DNA of 16,955 nt from Anaerolineae bacterium (GTDB lineage Bacteria > Chloroflexota > Anaerolineae > B4-G1): NCBI GenBank assembly GCA_030612185.1, contig JAUWOI010000035.1, forward strand, positions 1 to 16,955, read 5' to 3'. Both the position numbers and the translations under genes were made by a program. The notes under the pieces were generated by a model, which saw only the letters and a program-made list of their open reading frames with translations, made no database searches and had not been told where the DNA came from. Below, in pieces: positions 1 to 6,532 of the stretch (its first letter is position 1; each line of letters starts with the position of its first letter).

Positions 1-731
1 CCCTGCTGGCCGAATCCTTGCACATGGGCGATGAGGGGCACAATCGCAATAAGGCTGGCTCTATCATCTACACGACGAAACTGGCGCCCTTTATCGTCAA
101 GGCCACCGACGCCGATACTGCCTCAGATGTGCTGCGCTTCCTGGGCGACAATGCCCTGAGCGTGCTCAACCCGGTGATGGCCGCCTGCAAGGCGATGACC
201 GACGCCGCCCACGGGGTCGAGGGCAGCACGATTGTCACCGCGATGGCCCGCAACGGCACCGACTTCGGCATCCGGGTCAGCGGGCTGGGCGACCGCTGGT
301 TCACCGCCCCGGTCGCGATACCAAAGGGCCTCTACTTCCCCGGCTTCACAGCCGAGGATTCCAGCGGCGACATCGGCGACAGCACCATCACCGAGACGGC
401 GGGCATCGGTGGCTTTGCCATGGCCAGCGCGCCAGCCATCGTCACCTTCGTCAGCGGTGTGCCCAAGGATGCGATCAATGCCACGCTGGAAATGTACGAG
501 ATTACCTCCGCCGAGCACAAGTACTTCACCATGCCCCCGCTGGACTTCCGGGGCACGCCTACCGGCATTGACATCCGCAAGGTGGTGGAGAAGGGCATCA
601 CGCCGCGCGTCAATACGGGTATTGCCCACAAGGACGCCGGCGTGGGGCAGGTTGGCGCTGGGCTGGTGAGGCCGCCGATGGCCATGTTCGAGGAGGCGCT
701 GGTGGCTTTTGCCGAGAAGTATGGGTATTAG
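1..731 (+). CDS. DUF1116 / YlbE (AllG)-like protein, 3' part
   Basis: The reading frame is open from the left edge (first full codon at base 3) to TAG at 729-731, giving about 242 C-terminal residues. The family is near 420 residues, so roughly the first 40% lies outside. The run HMGDEGHNRN near the edge, the Gly/Ala-rich centre (TETAGIGGFAMASAPA) and the ending GAGLVRPPMAMFEEALVAF are what I recall for DUF1116 proteins. E. coli YlbE is encoded beside FdrA and YlbF and, as I recall, has been assigned as AllG of the oxamate carbamoyltransferase of anaerobic allantoin breakdown. In the E. coli order a YlbF-like gene would follow; here a four-helix-bundle gene follows instead, so the partners must lie upstream or elsewhere. 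The stop codon lies inside the first heptad of the adjoining repeat array. Family call fairly sure; reaction inferred from the E. coli system. Confidence 0.8.
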   Translation, partial: LLAESLHMGDEGHNRNKAGSIIYTTKLAPFIVKATDADTASDVLRFLGDNALSVLNPVMAACKAMTDAAHGVEGSTIVTAMARNGTDFGIRVSGLGDRWFTAPVAIPKGLYFPGFTAEDSSGDIGDSTITETAGIGGFAMASAPAIVTFVSGVPKDAINATLEMYEITSAEHKYFTMPPLDFRGTPTGIDIRKVVEKGITPRVNTGIAHKDAGVGQVGAGLVRPPMAMFEEALVAFAEKYGY

Positions 732-775
732 AGAGTGGAGATTAGAGATTAGAGATTAGAGATCGGATATTGGGG
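727..775. repeat. Period-7 repeat array A (ATTAGAG type)
   Basis: From 727 the sequence reads in unbroken 7-nt phase: ATTAGAG, AGTGGAG, three ATTAGAG units, ATCGGAT, ATTGGGG. The stop codon of the upstream gene (729-731) lies in the first heptad. The array fills nearly the whole gap to the four-helix-bundle gene at 783. It shares its two modules (TTAGAGA and GGATATTGG) with the array at 3006-3068. Confidence 0.85.
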
Positions 776-782
776 GGCGGGG

Positions 783-1274
783 ATGCCGTTGAAGTTTGAG
801 GAATTGAGGGTGTTGCAGGTTGCCGAAGGTGTGGCGGATGACATCTGGCGGCAGGTCGTGCGATGGGACCCGTTCGCGCGTGAGGTCGTCGGCGGGCAAC
901 TGGCACGATCTGCGGACTCAGTCGGGGCAAACATCGCTGAATCTTTCGGCCGTTTTCATTACGGAGAGAAACTTCAGTTCCTGTACTACTCCCGTGGCAG
1001 CCTCTTCGAGACCAAATACTGGCTCAACCGTGCACGAACGCGCAATCTGATGCCATCCGCTCAGGTACAGGATTACGCCTCTCAGTTAACCGACCTGGCA
1101 CGCCAACTGAATGCCTTTGCCGCCAGACTAAAGACCCAACGTCAAGCCAGTCGGTCAAAGCCAAAAACCGTGCGCGAACCCACCACCCAATACGTGACCG
1201 ATTGGCCAGACAACACACCACCCCTGTTCACCAAAGACGAACTAGAATGGCTAGAAGCCATCCCCAATACCTAA
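783..1274 (+). CDS. Four-helix-bundle protein (23S rRNA IVS / bAvd-like family)
   Basis: A 163-residue protein. The N-terminus (KFEELRVLQVAEGVADDIW) followed by SVGANIAESFGR and FLYYSRGSLFETKYWLNRA is the signature of the small four-helix-bundle family first seen as 23S rRNA intervening-sequence proteins, related to the accessory protein bAvd of diversity-generating retroelements. Usual length is near 120 residues; here a 40-residue basic-then-acidic tail (from about residue 120, ending ELEWLEAIPNT) is added. No signal peptide or membrane segment is visible. ATG at 783 fits the family start, but the upstream sequence is only G-rich, without a clear Shine-Dalgarno motif. The gene lies between two period-7 arrays and its TAA stop (1272-1274) is inside the downstream array. 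It has no evident link to the metabolism around it and may be an insertion. Molecular function unknown; nucleic-acid binding is a family-level guess. Confidence 0.85.
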   Translation: MPLKFEELRVLQVAEGVADDIWRQVVRWDPFAREVVGGQLARSADSVGANIAESFGRFHYGEKLQFLYYSRGSLFETKYWLNRARTRNLMPSAQVQDYASQLTDLARQLNAFAARLKTQRQASRSKPKTVREPTTQYVTDWPDNTPPLFTKDELEWLEAIPNT

Positions 1275-1321
1275 TATCCAATACCCAATATCCAATATCC
1301 AATACCCAATACCCAATACCC
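1263..1321. repeat. Period-7 repeat array B (YCCAATA type)
   Basis: Eight heptads in phase: CCCAATA, CCTAATA, TCCAATA, CCCAATA, TCCAATA, TCCAATA, CCCAATA, CCCAATA, then CCC. It is the reverse complement of the GGATATTGG/GGGTATTGG module in the arrays at 727 and 3006. It overlaps the last codons and the stop of the four-helix-bundle gene and ends 5 nt before the ribosome-binding site of the next gene. Confidence 0.9.
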
Positions 1322-1338
1322 AGAAAGGGAGGAACAAA

Positions 1339-3012
1339 ATGGAACGCGAACAATTCATCAAGGTCATGACTGACTCCAAAATGTACGACCTGACCCAGGG
1401 TTGCAGCATCTTCACGCCGCCGTGGCCTGGGGAAAAGTCGCTGGAGATCCACTTTTTCAAGCGAGTCACCGGCGCTTATGGTGGCGGACAGGGTGCCAAC
1501 GGCCAGTTATTGAACTGGAGCAACACGGTAGGCACTCACCTGGGGGGCGAGACGGCCTTCCACTCCGGGGCCCGGGCCATCGCCGACATTCCGCTGGAAG
1601 ACCTGTGTGGGCCTGGCGTGGTGGTAGACATCTCTGATGCGGTATCTGATTACAGCCTGTACACACCCGAGATGATCATGGAGCGGGCCACCGTCAAAGA
1701 GGGCGACATCCTGATCATCAACACCGGATACCACAAGTACTCCTGGGATCAGCCAGACGTCTTCAACGAGGATGCCCAGGGCGGTGTGGAGTCGAAGGAG
1801 TTTGGATTCCTCGTCAAACACCCCGGGCCCTCTCCCGATTTCTTCCAGTGGGCCCTGGACATGAAACTGAAGGTGATCGGTGTGGACTGCGGCTGCGCCG
1901 AACATCCCATGAACACTCCCATCCGCCGCATGCACGAGAACCACTTTGAAAAGGCCGAAGAAAAGTTGGTGCAAGAATACGGCAAGACGTGGGATGAAAT
2001 GTTCCCCCAGGACGAGTACTACGAGATGACCCACATCACCATGCCAAAAGCCCACCTGCTCCTGGCTGAGTGTATTGTGGGCGATATAGACAAACTGAGC
2101 AACCAGCGGGCCTGGATCATGATTCAGCCCATTCCTTTCATGGAGGTGGAGACAGCCTGGTCGCGCGTCGTCGCCCATCAGGCTCCTGAAGGCATGGCTG
2201 AGGAGGAGTTCTTTGAGATCATGAACTCGGCCGAGATGCTGGATCTCACCATCCCGCTCAGCGTCCAGACACCCCAGTGGGCGAACTATATCCCATTGAC
2301 CGTTACGTACACCAAGAGAGTCGGCGGTCAGCACTTTGGCATGGGCAGAAACGGATCCATCTGCAATGCCAGTATCCACCTGGCGACCCACATGGACGGC
2401 GAGAAGCACTTCTGGCCGGCTGGCAGGGCAATCGGAGAGGTGCCGCTTGAGGAGTGGGTTGGCCCTGGCGTCATTGCCGATATCTCCCACCTGGTCAGCA
2501 ATTCAAGCGTGTACACGCCCCAGATGATCGAGGACGTCGTGGACATCCGCAAGGGGGACATCCTCATCATCAAGACTGGATGGTACAAGTATGGCTGGAA
2601 CAGCCCGGACTCCGATGAGTTCCGCTACATGATCAAACACCCTGGGCCTTCCGCTGACTTTGCGCAGTGGTGCGTTGACATGGAGATCAAGTGGATCGGT
2701 GTGGACGCCGTGAGCGCAGACCATCCCATGAACACCATCCAGAGGCTCTGGCACCCCAAGACCTTCGAAGAGGCCAATGCCAAACTGATCAGGGACTTTG
2801 GCAAGGACTGGGACGAGATGTATCCTCTGGATAAGTACTACCAAGACATGCACCTGAACCTCTTCCCGAAGGGAATTGTCCACGCTGAGAACCTGGCGGG
2901 CGATATCGCCACTGCCGAGAGCGGCAGGTACTACATCGGCTGCTACATGCAGAGGGGAATGGAAATCGCATCTATGTGGGGACGATTCGTTGCTTTCAAG
3001 GAGGGGGATTAG
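1339..3012 (+). CDS. Tandem two-domain cyclase-family (kynurenine-formamidase-like) hydrolase
   Basis: 557 residues, twice the usual length: two homologous cyclase-family domains (about 1-275 and 285-557) align along their length (for example VGPGVIADIS against CGPGVVVDIS, and GVDAVSADHPMNT against GVDCGCAEHPMNT). The family contains metal-dependent amidohydrolases such as KynB and isatin hydrolase, with HxxxHxD as metal ligands and a later His/Glu pair. Domain 2 is intact: H347, H351, D353, H357, then H505 and E517, 12 apart as I recall for KynB. Domain 1 reads T63-V-G-T-H67-L-G69, so two ligands are lost, but the H232/E244 pair is kept. Domain 2 is probably the catalyst and domain 1 a structural or regulatory partner. 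No signal peptide. The start is set by GGGAGG at 1327-1332, 6 nt before ATG. The substrate is unknown; the neighbours suggest a cyclic amide or ureide intermediate. Confidence 0.85.
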   Translation: MEREQFIKVMTDSKMYDLTQGCSIFTPPWPGEKSLEIHFFKRVTGAYGGGQGANGQLLNWSNTVGTHLGGETAFHSGARAIADIPLEDLCGPGVVVDISDAVSDYSLYTPEMIMERATVKEGDILIINTGYHKYSWDQPDVFNEDAQGGVESKEFGFLVKHPGPSPDFFQWALDMKLKVIGVDCGCAEHPMNTPIRRMHENHFEKAEEKLVQEYGKTWDEMFPQDEYYEMTHITMPKAHLLLAECIVGDIDKLSNQRAWIMIQPIPFMEVETAWSRVVAHQAPEGMAEEEFFEIMNSAEMLDLTIPLSVQTPQWANYIPLTVTYTKRVGGQHFGMGRNGSICNASIHLATHMDGEKHFWPAGRAIGEVPLEEWVGPGVIADISHLVSNSSVYTPQMIEDVVDIRKGDILIIKTGWYKYGWNSPDSDEFRYMIKHPGPSADFAQWCVDMEIKWIGVDAVSADHPMNTIQRLWHPKTFEEANAKLIRDFGKDWDEMYPLDKYYQDMHLNLFPKGIVHAENLAGDIATAESGRYYIGCYMQRGMEIASMWGRFVAFKEGD

Positions 3013-3068
3013 AAATTAGAGATTAGATATTGGGTATTGGATATTGGATATTCAATATCCAATACCCA
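3006..3068. repeat. Period-7 array C with 15-bp terminal hairpin
   Basis: Nine heptads run in unbroken phase: GGATTAG, AAATTAG, AGATTAG, ATATTGG, GTATTGG, ATATTGG, ATATTCA, ATATCCA, ATACCCA. The last three reverse the orientation, so 3031-3045 pairs perfectly with 3054-3068 (15 bp, 8-nt loop). The cyclase-family stop codon (3010-3012) lies inside the first heptad. The hairpin ends one base before the -35 element of the next promoter. There is no T-run, so it is not a classical terminator, though it may slow or separate transcription. Confidence 0.9.
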
Positions 3069-3069
3069 T

Positions 3070-3098
3070 TTGACAGGCTCCCAATGATTGTGTATAAT
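3070..3098 (+). promoter_or_regulatory. Consensus sigma70 promoter for the importer operon
   Basis: TTGACA at 3070-3075 and TATAAT at 3093-3098 match both consensus hexamers exactly, with the optimal 17-nt spacer. Initiation would be expected near 3105, leaving a leader of about 190 nt before the lipoprotein gene. It is the only full-consensus promoter I noticed in the window. No operator palindrome is obvious beyond the hairpin that abuts the -35 box. Confidence 0.8.
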
Positions 3099-3100
3099 CG

Positions 3101-3240
3101 CGGTTACTTCAGGCGGAGGGGAGCGCAGGTGGCCGCGGCAGCGACAGCGAGGCTCAGACCGCGGATAACTGTATATGTGCGCCGCTCCCAAAAACAAGTA
3201 AAGGAGGGATGGATATAAGCTAGATAGAGTTTATCCCAAA
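3101..3240 (+). other. GC-rich, possibly structured 5' leader, class unknown
   Basis: The leader between the promoter and the lipoprotein gene can fold. CGGTTA (3101-3106) pairs with TAACTG (3166-3171, one G-U). Two CCGCGG copies (3133-3138, 3159-3164) pair with each other. GGGAGCG (3119-3125) pairs with CGCTCCC (3183-3189), an alternative to GCGCA (3123-3127) with TGCGC (3178-3182). A weaker GGGAT/ATCCC pair follows (3206-3210, 3233-3237). I recognise no known riboswitch core. The mutually exclusive pairings would suit a regulatory leader, but GC-rich sequence gives such pairs by chance. Confidence 0.3.
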
Positions 3241-3295
3241 CCTGGGCGCTAGTGGTTAGAGATTAACGTTTCACACAAAGCAAAAGGAGGAAAAA

Positions 3296-4534
3296 ATGCC
3301 CTGGAAGAGAACAGCGTTAGCGGTCATCTCCCTAATGGTGGTACTGGTGGTGATGCTGGCGGCTTGTGCCGCGCCTACCCCTGAGGTGGTCGAGAAGGAG
3401 GGCGCTACTCTGGCGATCTTGCATTTCAGTATCATTGAAGGGACGACTTGGTCTGGAGCCCAGGATCGCGCAGGAGAGCGAATCGCTGAAAAATACCCAA
3501 ATGTAGAATATGTCTACAGAGAGGAAGTAGGACCTGATCTCACAACTCCCTACGCCGAAGAGTTGATCGCTGATGGAGCCAGCATCGTTATAGGAAACGC
3601 AGAGTTCATGGGGATGCCCTTGAAGGATATCGCTGACAAGTACCCGGATGTTTATTTTGGATCCGTCATTGCCAGCGATCTGACTACGAAGAGGAACTTC
3701 ATAAGGTACTTCCCCAAGCAGTATCAGGCGCTGTACCTGGAAGGGCTCATCGCTGGGGCGTTAACCCAGTCAGGCAATATAGGCATCGTCTCGGCATTCC
3801 CATGTGTTCAGGTCATCAGGCGGCAGGCCGGCTTTTACCTTGGGGTGCAGGATGCGGCGGAGTTGCTCGGCAAAGACATCACGGTGTACGTAAAGTACGT
3901 CGGTGACTGGTACCTGCCTACGGAAGAGCGAGATATCGCCAGTACCTTGGTGACTCAGTACGACGTTGATGTCTTAACCCATCAGACCGATTCCGGGTCC
4001 CCCCTGGACGTCGCCCAAGAAGAGGGCATTTGGTTCGTAGGGAAGGACATGGACATAGTGGGGTATCACGGCTGGTCGAGCACGGAGACCGTGGCCGTGT
4101 CGTTCGACACGCGTTGGGAAGTCCTCTTTGAGCATATGCTCAATGAGTGGCTGGCTGGCGAAGAAAACCCAGAAACGGTACTGTACCTGGGCATGGACGA
4201 CTCAATGGTTCTTGCTGATGGCACAGAGGTTCCAACCGTTGACATAATGAACGACAACAAGGTAGGCATTGACGCCATCAGCCCATCTGCACTCCCATTG
4301 ATTCCGGATGAGATCGTAGACCTCGTTGAGCAGAGAAGGGATCAGATGATGAAAGGGGAGTGGGATCCATTCACCGAGCGCGAGTTTGTGAGCAACGGAA
4401 CTGGCTTGGATCTGGAGGGTTTGCCGGTTCCAGCCGCAGGGACAGTGGTCAAGCCGGCTGGTGAGGAGCCGACGGCCGAGTGGCTGCTTTCGAAGTTCAA
4501 CTTTGATCTAGAAGGCACGGCGATACTGGAGTGA
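3296..4534 (+). CDS. BMP-family substrate-binding lipoprotein of an ABC importer
   Basis: 412 residues. A basic N-terminus, a hydrophobic segment (residues 7-20) and the lipobox LAAC with Cys24 predict a lipid-anchored protein. The mature part fits the basic membrane protein (BMP/PnrA) family: a single GTTWSGAQDRAGERIAEKYPN-type start, SIVIGNAEFMGMPLKDIADKYPDVYF, then YLEGLIAGALTQSGNIGIVSAFP and DVDVLTHQTDSGSPLDVAQEEGIWFVGKD. Members bind nucleosides or related small molecules for the ATPase and permeases encoded downstream. AGGAGG at 3285-3290 sits 5 nt before ATG. It is the first gene after the consensus promoter, and a 336-bp repeat-rich gap separates it from the ATPase, which may let the binding protein be made in excess. 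The ligand cannot be read from sequence; the catabolic genes suggest a purine, pyrimidine or ureide compound. Confidence 0.92.
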   Translation: MPWKRTALAVISLMVVLVVMLAACAAPTPEVVEKEGATLAILHFSIIEGTTWSGAQDRAGERIAEKYPNVEYVYREEVGPDLTTPYAEELIADGASIVIGNAEFMGMPLKDIADKYPDVYFGSVIASDLTTKRNFIRYFPKQYQALYLEGLIAGALTQSGNIGIVSAFPCVQVIRRQAGFYLGVQDAAELLGKDITVYVKYVGDWYLPTEERDIASTLVTQYDVDVLTHQTDSGSPLDVAQEEGIWFVGKDMDIVGYHGWSSTETVAVSFDTRWEVLFEHMLNEWLAGEENPETVLYLGMDDSMVLADGTEVPTVDIMNDNKVGIDAISPSALPLIPDEIVDLVEQRRDQMMKGEWDPFTEREFVSNGTGLDLEGLPVPAAGTVVKPAGEEPTAEWLLSKFNFDLEGTAILE

Positions 4535-4564
4535 GACAGAGTTCGGTAATCTCCCTGGATCGCG

Positions 4565-4699
4565 TGTCATTGCGAGCACATTCGCTTTGCTCAGTGTAAA
4601 CTCCGCGAAGCACCGCCACGAGTACTCGCGGTGGCAGGACAGGCTTCGGCGCAAACCATGCCCTGAGCGTAGCGAACGGGAGCGCGCCTCGCAATGACA
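4565..4699. repeat. Concentric three-shell inverted-repeat element
   Basis: Most of the 336-bp gap (4535-4870) is repeats, not gene. The outer shell is TGTCATTGCGAG (4565-4576) and its exact reverse complement at 4688-4699. The middle shell is TTCGCTTTGCTCAG (4581-4594) facing CTGAGCGTAGCGAA (4663-4676), matching except in the centre. The core is a 27-nt near-palindrome (4611-4637) centred on CGAGTACTCG. The same 27-mer, split in two, recurs at 9905-9955. The middle-shell motif belongs to the CTGAGC..GAAGGG family found inside genes at 6428, 7621 and 16711. Confidence 0.85.
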
Positions 4700-4704
4700 G
4701 AGGC

Positions 4705-4753
4705 ATGAGGCTCCCTTTCTTGAGGGGAAAACCCTCTAAGGAGGGGGCCTCAT
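4705..4753. repeat. Long hairpin after the lipoprotein gene
   Basis: ATGAGGCTCCC (4705-4715) pairs over 11 positions (one G-U) with 4743-4753. Inside, GAGGG (4722-4726) pairs with CCCTC (4732-4736) around a 5-nt loop, and the intervening bases can mostly pair. No T-run follows. It could stabilise the upstream lipoprotein message or be another dispersed palindromic unit. Confidence 0.6.
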
Positions 4754-4820
4754 TCCTATTATGCCGTATTTTGGTGGCTGAAATGCGGCCCCTGGCGCTC
4801 GACCGGGCTCACGCCGAGGG

Positions 4821-4842
4821 CTCTGAAGACAGAGGGTTTTTT
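4821..4842 (+). terminator. Weak intrinsic terminator or attenuator candidate
   Basis: CTCTG (4821-4825), a 4-nt loop, CAGAG (4830-4834), two G, then six T (4837-4842). The stem is only 5 bp, so termination would be partial at best. It lies just before the ATPase gene, where partial read-through would lower transporter subunits relative to the binding protein. Apart from the elements listed I see nothing in 4754-4870. Confidence 0.3.
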
Positions 4843-4870
4843 GTTGATGAAATCATAGTAAGAGAGACAA

Positions 4871-6532
4871 GTGCGAAAAGGGCTCATGGAAGGGATAAAA
4901 CGCGGAGAGACGGTCTTGGAGGCGCGGGGAATCACAAAGAGATTTCCGGGAGTCGTCGCGAATGACCACATAGATTTCGAGATGAAAGCGGGCGAGATTC
5001 ACGCCATCCTCGGGGAGAACGGCGCCGGGAAAACCACCTTGATGAATATCCTGTTCGGGCTATGGCAACCCGACGAAGGCGAGATCTACGTCGGCGGTAA
5101 GAAGGTCAGATTCAGATCACCTCTGGACGCCATTGATCTGAGGATAGGGATGGTTCATCAACACCGCAAACTGGTGTCCGCTCACACGGTGATCGAAAAT
5201 ATTATCCTCGGGCACCCGATGGCTGGGAGAATTCTGAACCTGAAGAGGGCGGCGGAGGAGGTAAGGGAACTCTGCGAGAAATACGGATTCAAGATAGACC
5301 TCAGAGCAAAAGTCTGGCAACTTTCAGAAGGGGAAAAGCAGGCGGCTGAGATCCTGAAGGCTCTCTATCGCGGGGCAGAGGTCCTCATCCTGGACGAGCC
5401 GACTTCCGCGCTGACGCCCCCCGAAGCGGAGAAACTCCTGGCATCCATCAAAGCTATGGCTAGAGATGAACTCGCCATAGTCCCGTTCATCACACACAAA
5501 CTCCCCATAGTGCTGGCGATAAGCGACAGGGTGACGGTTCTAAGGCGTGGGAAAGTTGTGGCCTGCTTAGAGACGGGGCGTGCAACGGAGAAGAGCCTGG
5601 CTAAGGAAATGGTGGGGAGAGAAGTCATCTTCAGGGTGGAGAGGACAAAGGTAGAGAAGGGGAAACTCATACTCCAAGTAGAAAACCTCTCCGCCCTCAG
5701 CGACAAAGGTTTTCTGGCTTTGAACGGTGTTTCGTTTTCTATACGTGAAGGCGAAATCTTTGGCATAGCCGGAATCTCCGGTAACGGACAACACGAGTTA
5801 GCCGAGGTTCTAGCCGGTCTTCGAAAGGCAGAGGGGGGTAAGGTGATTCTTGAGGGGAAAGACATCACTCATTCCTCTGTATTAGAAAGATGGCAGGTGG
5901 GCGTAGGATACATTCCCTCCGAACGCATAGAAGTGGGTTCGATCGGTGATTTTTCCCTGGTGGAAAATATCGCGATGAACTATTACTTTGACGATAATTT
6001 CTCCCGGCGAGGGATCGTGGATTACAAGAAGATACGGAAGATCACAGAGGAAATCATCTCCGAGTACGGTGTGGTGGCTCCGAGCCCAGACACGAAGGCC
6101 AAAAACCTGTCCGGAGGAAATCTCCAAAGACTCATCCTGGCACGCGTGCTCTCACGCAGACAGCGGCTTCTGATCGCTAATCTACAAAACCGAGGACTTG
6201 ATGTAGGGGCGATAGAGTTAGTTCGGAACAAGCTCATGGAGGCGAAGAAGGAAAAAGCCGGTATTCTCCTCATCTCCGAGGACCTCGATGAGATTTTATC
6301 GTTGAGCGATTGGGTGGCACCGATTTACGAAGGAAAGTTCATGGGCATCATCCCGGGGGAGGAGGCCAAGAGGGAAAGCGTGGGTGCTATGATGGCTGGT
6401 TTGCGTCCCCCCCCTTTCCCCCCCAGGCCTGCCCTGAGCGAGGTCGAAGGGCCTGCCCTGAGCGAGGTCGAAGGGTTGGGGGGGATTAAGGGGGGGCAAG
6501 TTGGGCGGGATGAAGGGGGAGCAGAGACATGA
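4871..6532 (+). CDS. Double-domain ABC ATPase of a BMP/nucleoside-type importer
   Basis: 553 residues holding two fused ABC domains. Domain 1 has Walker A GENGAGKT (48-55), an LSEGEKQ signature, Walker B LILDEPTSALTPPE and H-loop FITHK. Domain 2 has the degenerate Walker A GISGNGQHEL (about 301), signature LSGGNLQR and a degenerate Walker B (LLIANLQNRGLDVGA), ending in LLISEDLDEIL. This is the standard arrangement of NupO/YufO-like sugar/nucleoside ATPases. GTG at 4871 is the longest start; ATG at 4886 is possible, and neither has a strong ribosome-binding site. The last 45 or so residues (after MMAGLRP) are not family sequence: they are translated from a palindromic insertion (PALSEVEG twice, then Gly-rich). 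The frame nevertheless ends in TGA overlapping the next ATG, keeping translational coupling. Codons AGA, AGG and ATA are commoner here than in the flanking catabolic genes. Confidence 0.93.
   Translation: MRKGLMEGIKRGETVLEARGITKRFPGVVANDHIDFEMKAGEIHAILGENGAGKTTLMNILFGLWQPDEGEIYVGGKKVRFRSPLDAIDLRIGMVHQHRKLVSAHTVIENIILGHPMAGRILNLKRAAEEVRELCEKYGFKIDLRAKVWQLSEGEKQAAEILKALYRGAEVLILDEPTSALTPPEAEKLLASIKAMARDELAIVPFITHKLPIVLAISDRVTVLRRGKVVACLETGRATEKSLAKEMVGREVIFRVERTKVEKGKLILQVENLSALSDKGFLALNGVSFSIREGEIFGIAGISGNGQHELAEVLAGLRKAEGGKVILEGKDITHSSVLERWQVGVGYIPSERIEVGSIGDFSLVENIAMNYYFDDNFSRRGIVDYKKIRKITEEIISEYGVVAPSPDTKAKNLSGGNLQRLILARVLSRRQRLLIANLQNRGLDVGAIELVRNKLMEAKKEKAGILLISEDLDEILSLSDWVAPIYEGKFMGIIPGEEAKRESVGAMMAGLRPPPFPPRPALSEVEGPALSEVEGLGGIKGGQVGRDEGGAET
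6407..6496. repeat. Composite element: tandem 24-mers inside a C-run/G-run hairpin
   Basis: Left arm: 8 C (6407-6414), TTT, 7 C (6418-6424). Right arm: 7 G (6478-6484), ATTAA, 7 G (6490-6496). Between them lie two identical tandem 24-nt units (6428-6451 and 6452-6475), each CCTGCCCTGAGC followed by GAGGTCGAAGGG. The same C/G hairpin without the 24-mers occurs at 12718-12756. All of it is translated as the C-terminal tail of the ATPase. Confidence 0.88.

Noticed and set aside
1507..2490. 327-residue open frame on the minus strand
   Set aside because: It is antisense to the cyclase-family gene, whose motifs and ribosome-binding site are clear; no family resemblance on the minus strand.
727..3068. 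Repeat arrays as a CRISPR locus
   Set aside because: Units are 7 nt, contiguous and without unique spacers; no cas genes are nearby.
3118..3189. TPP-type riboswitch in the leader
   Set aside because: CTCAGA and GGATAA superficially resemble TPP elements, but the conserved CTGAGA and the second-domain consensus are not met and the helix order does not fit.
3084..3218. Small leader ORF starting ATGATTGTG
   Set aside because: Its start lies upstream of the predicted transcription start and overlaps the -10 box; no ribosome-binding site.
6405..6532. Frameshift or pseudogene at the ATPase 3' end
   Set aside because: The odd tail is explained by an in-frame repeat insertion, and the stop still overlaps the next start.
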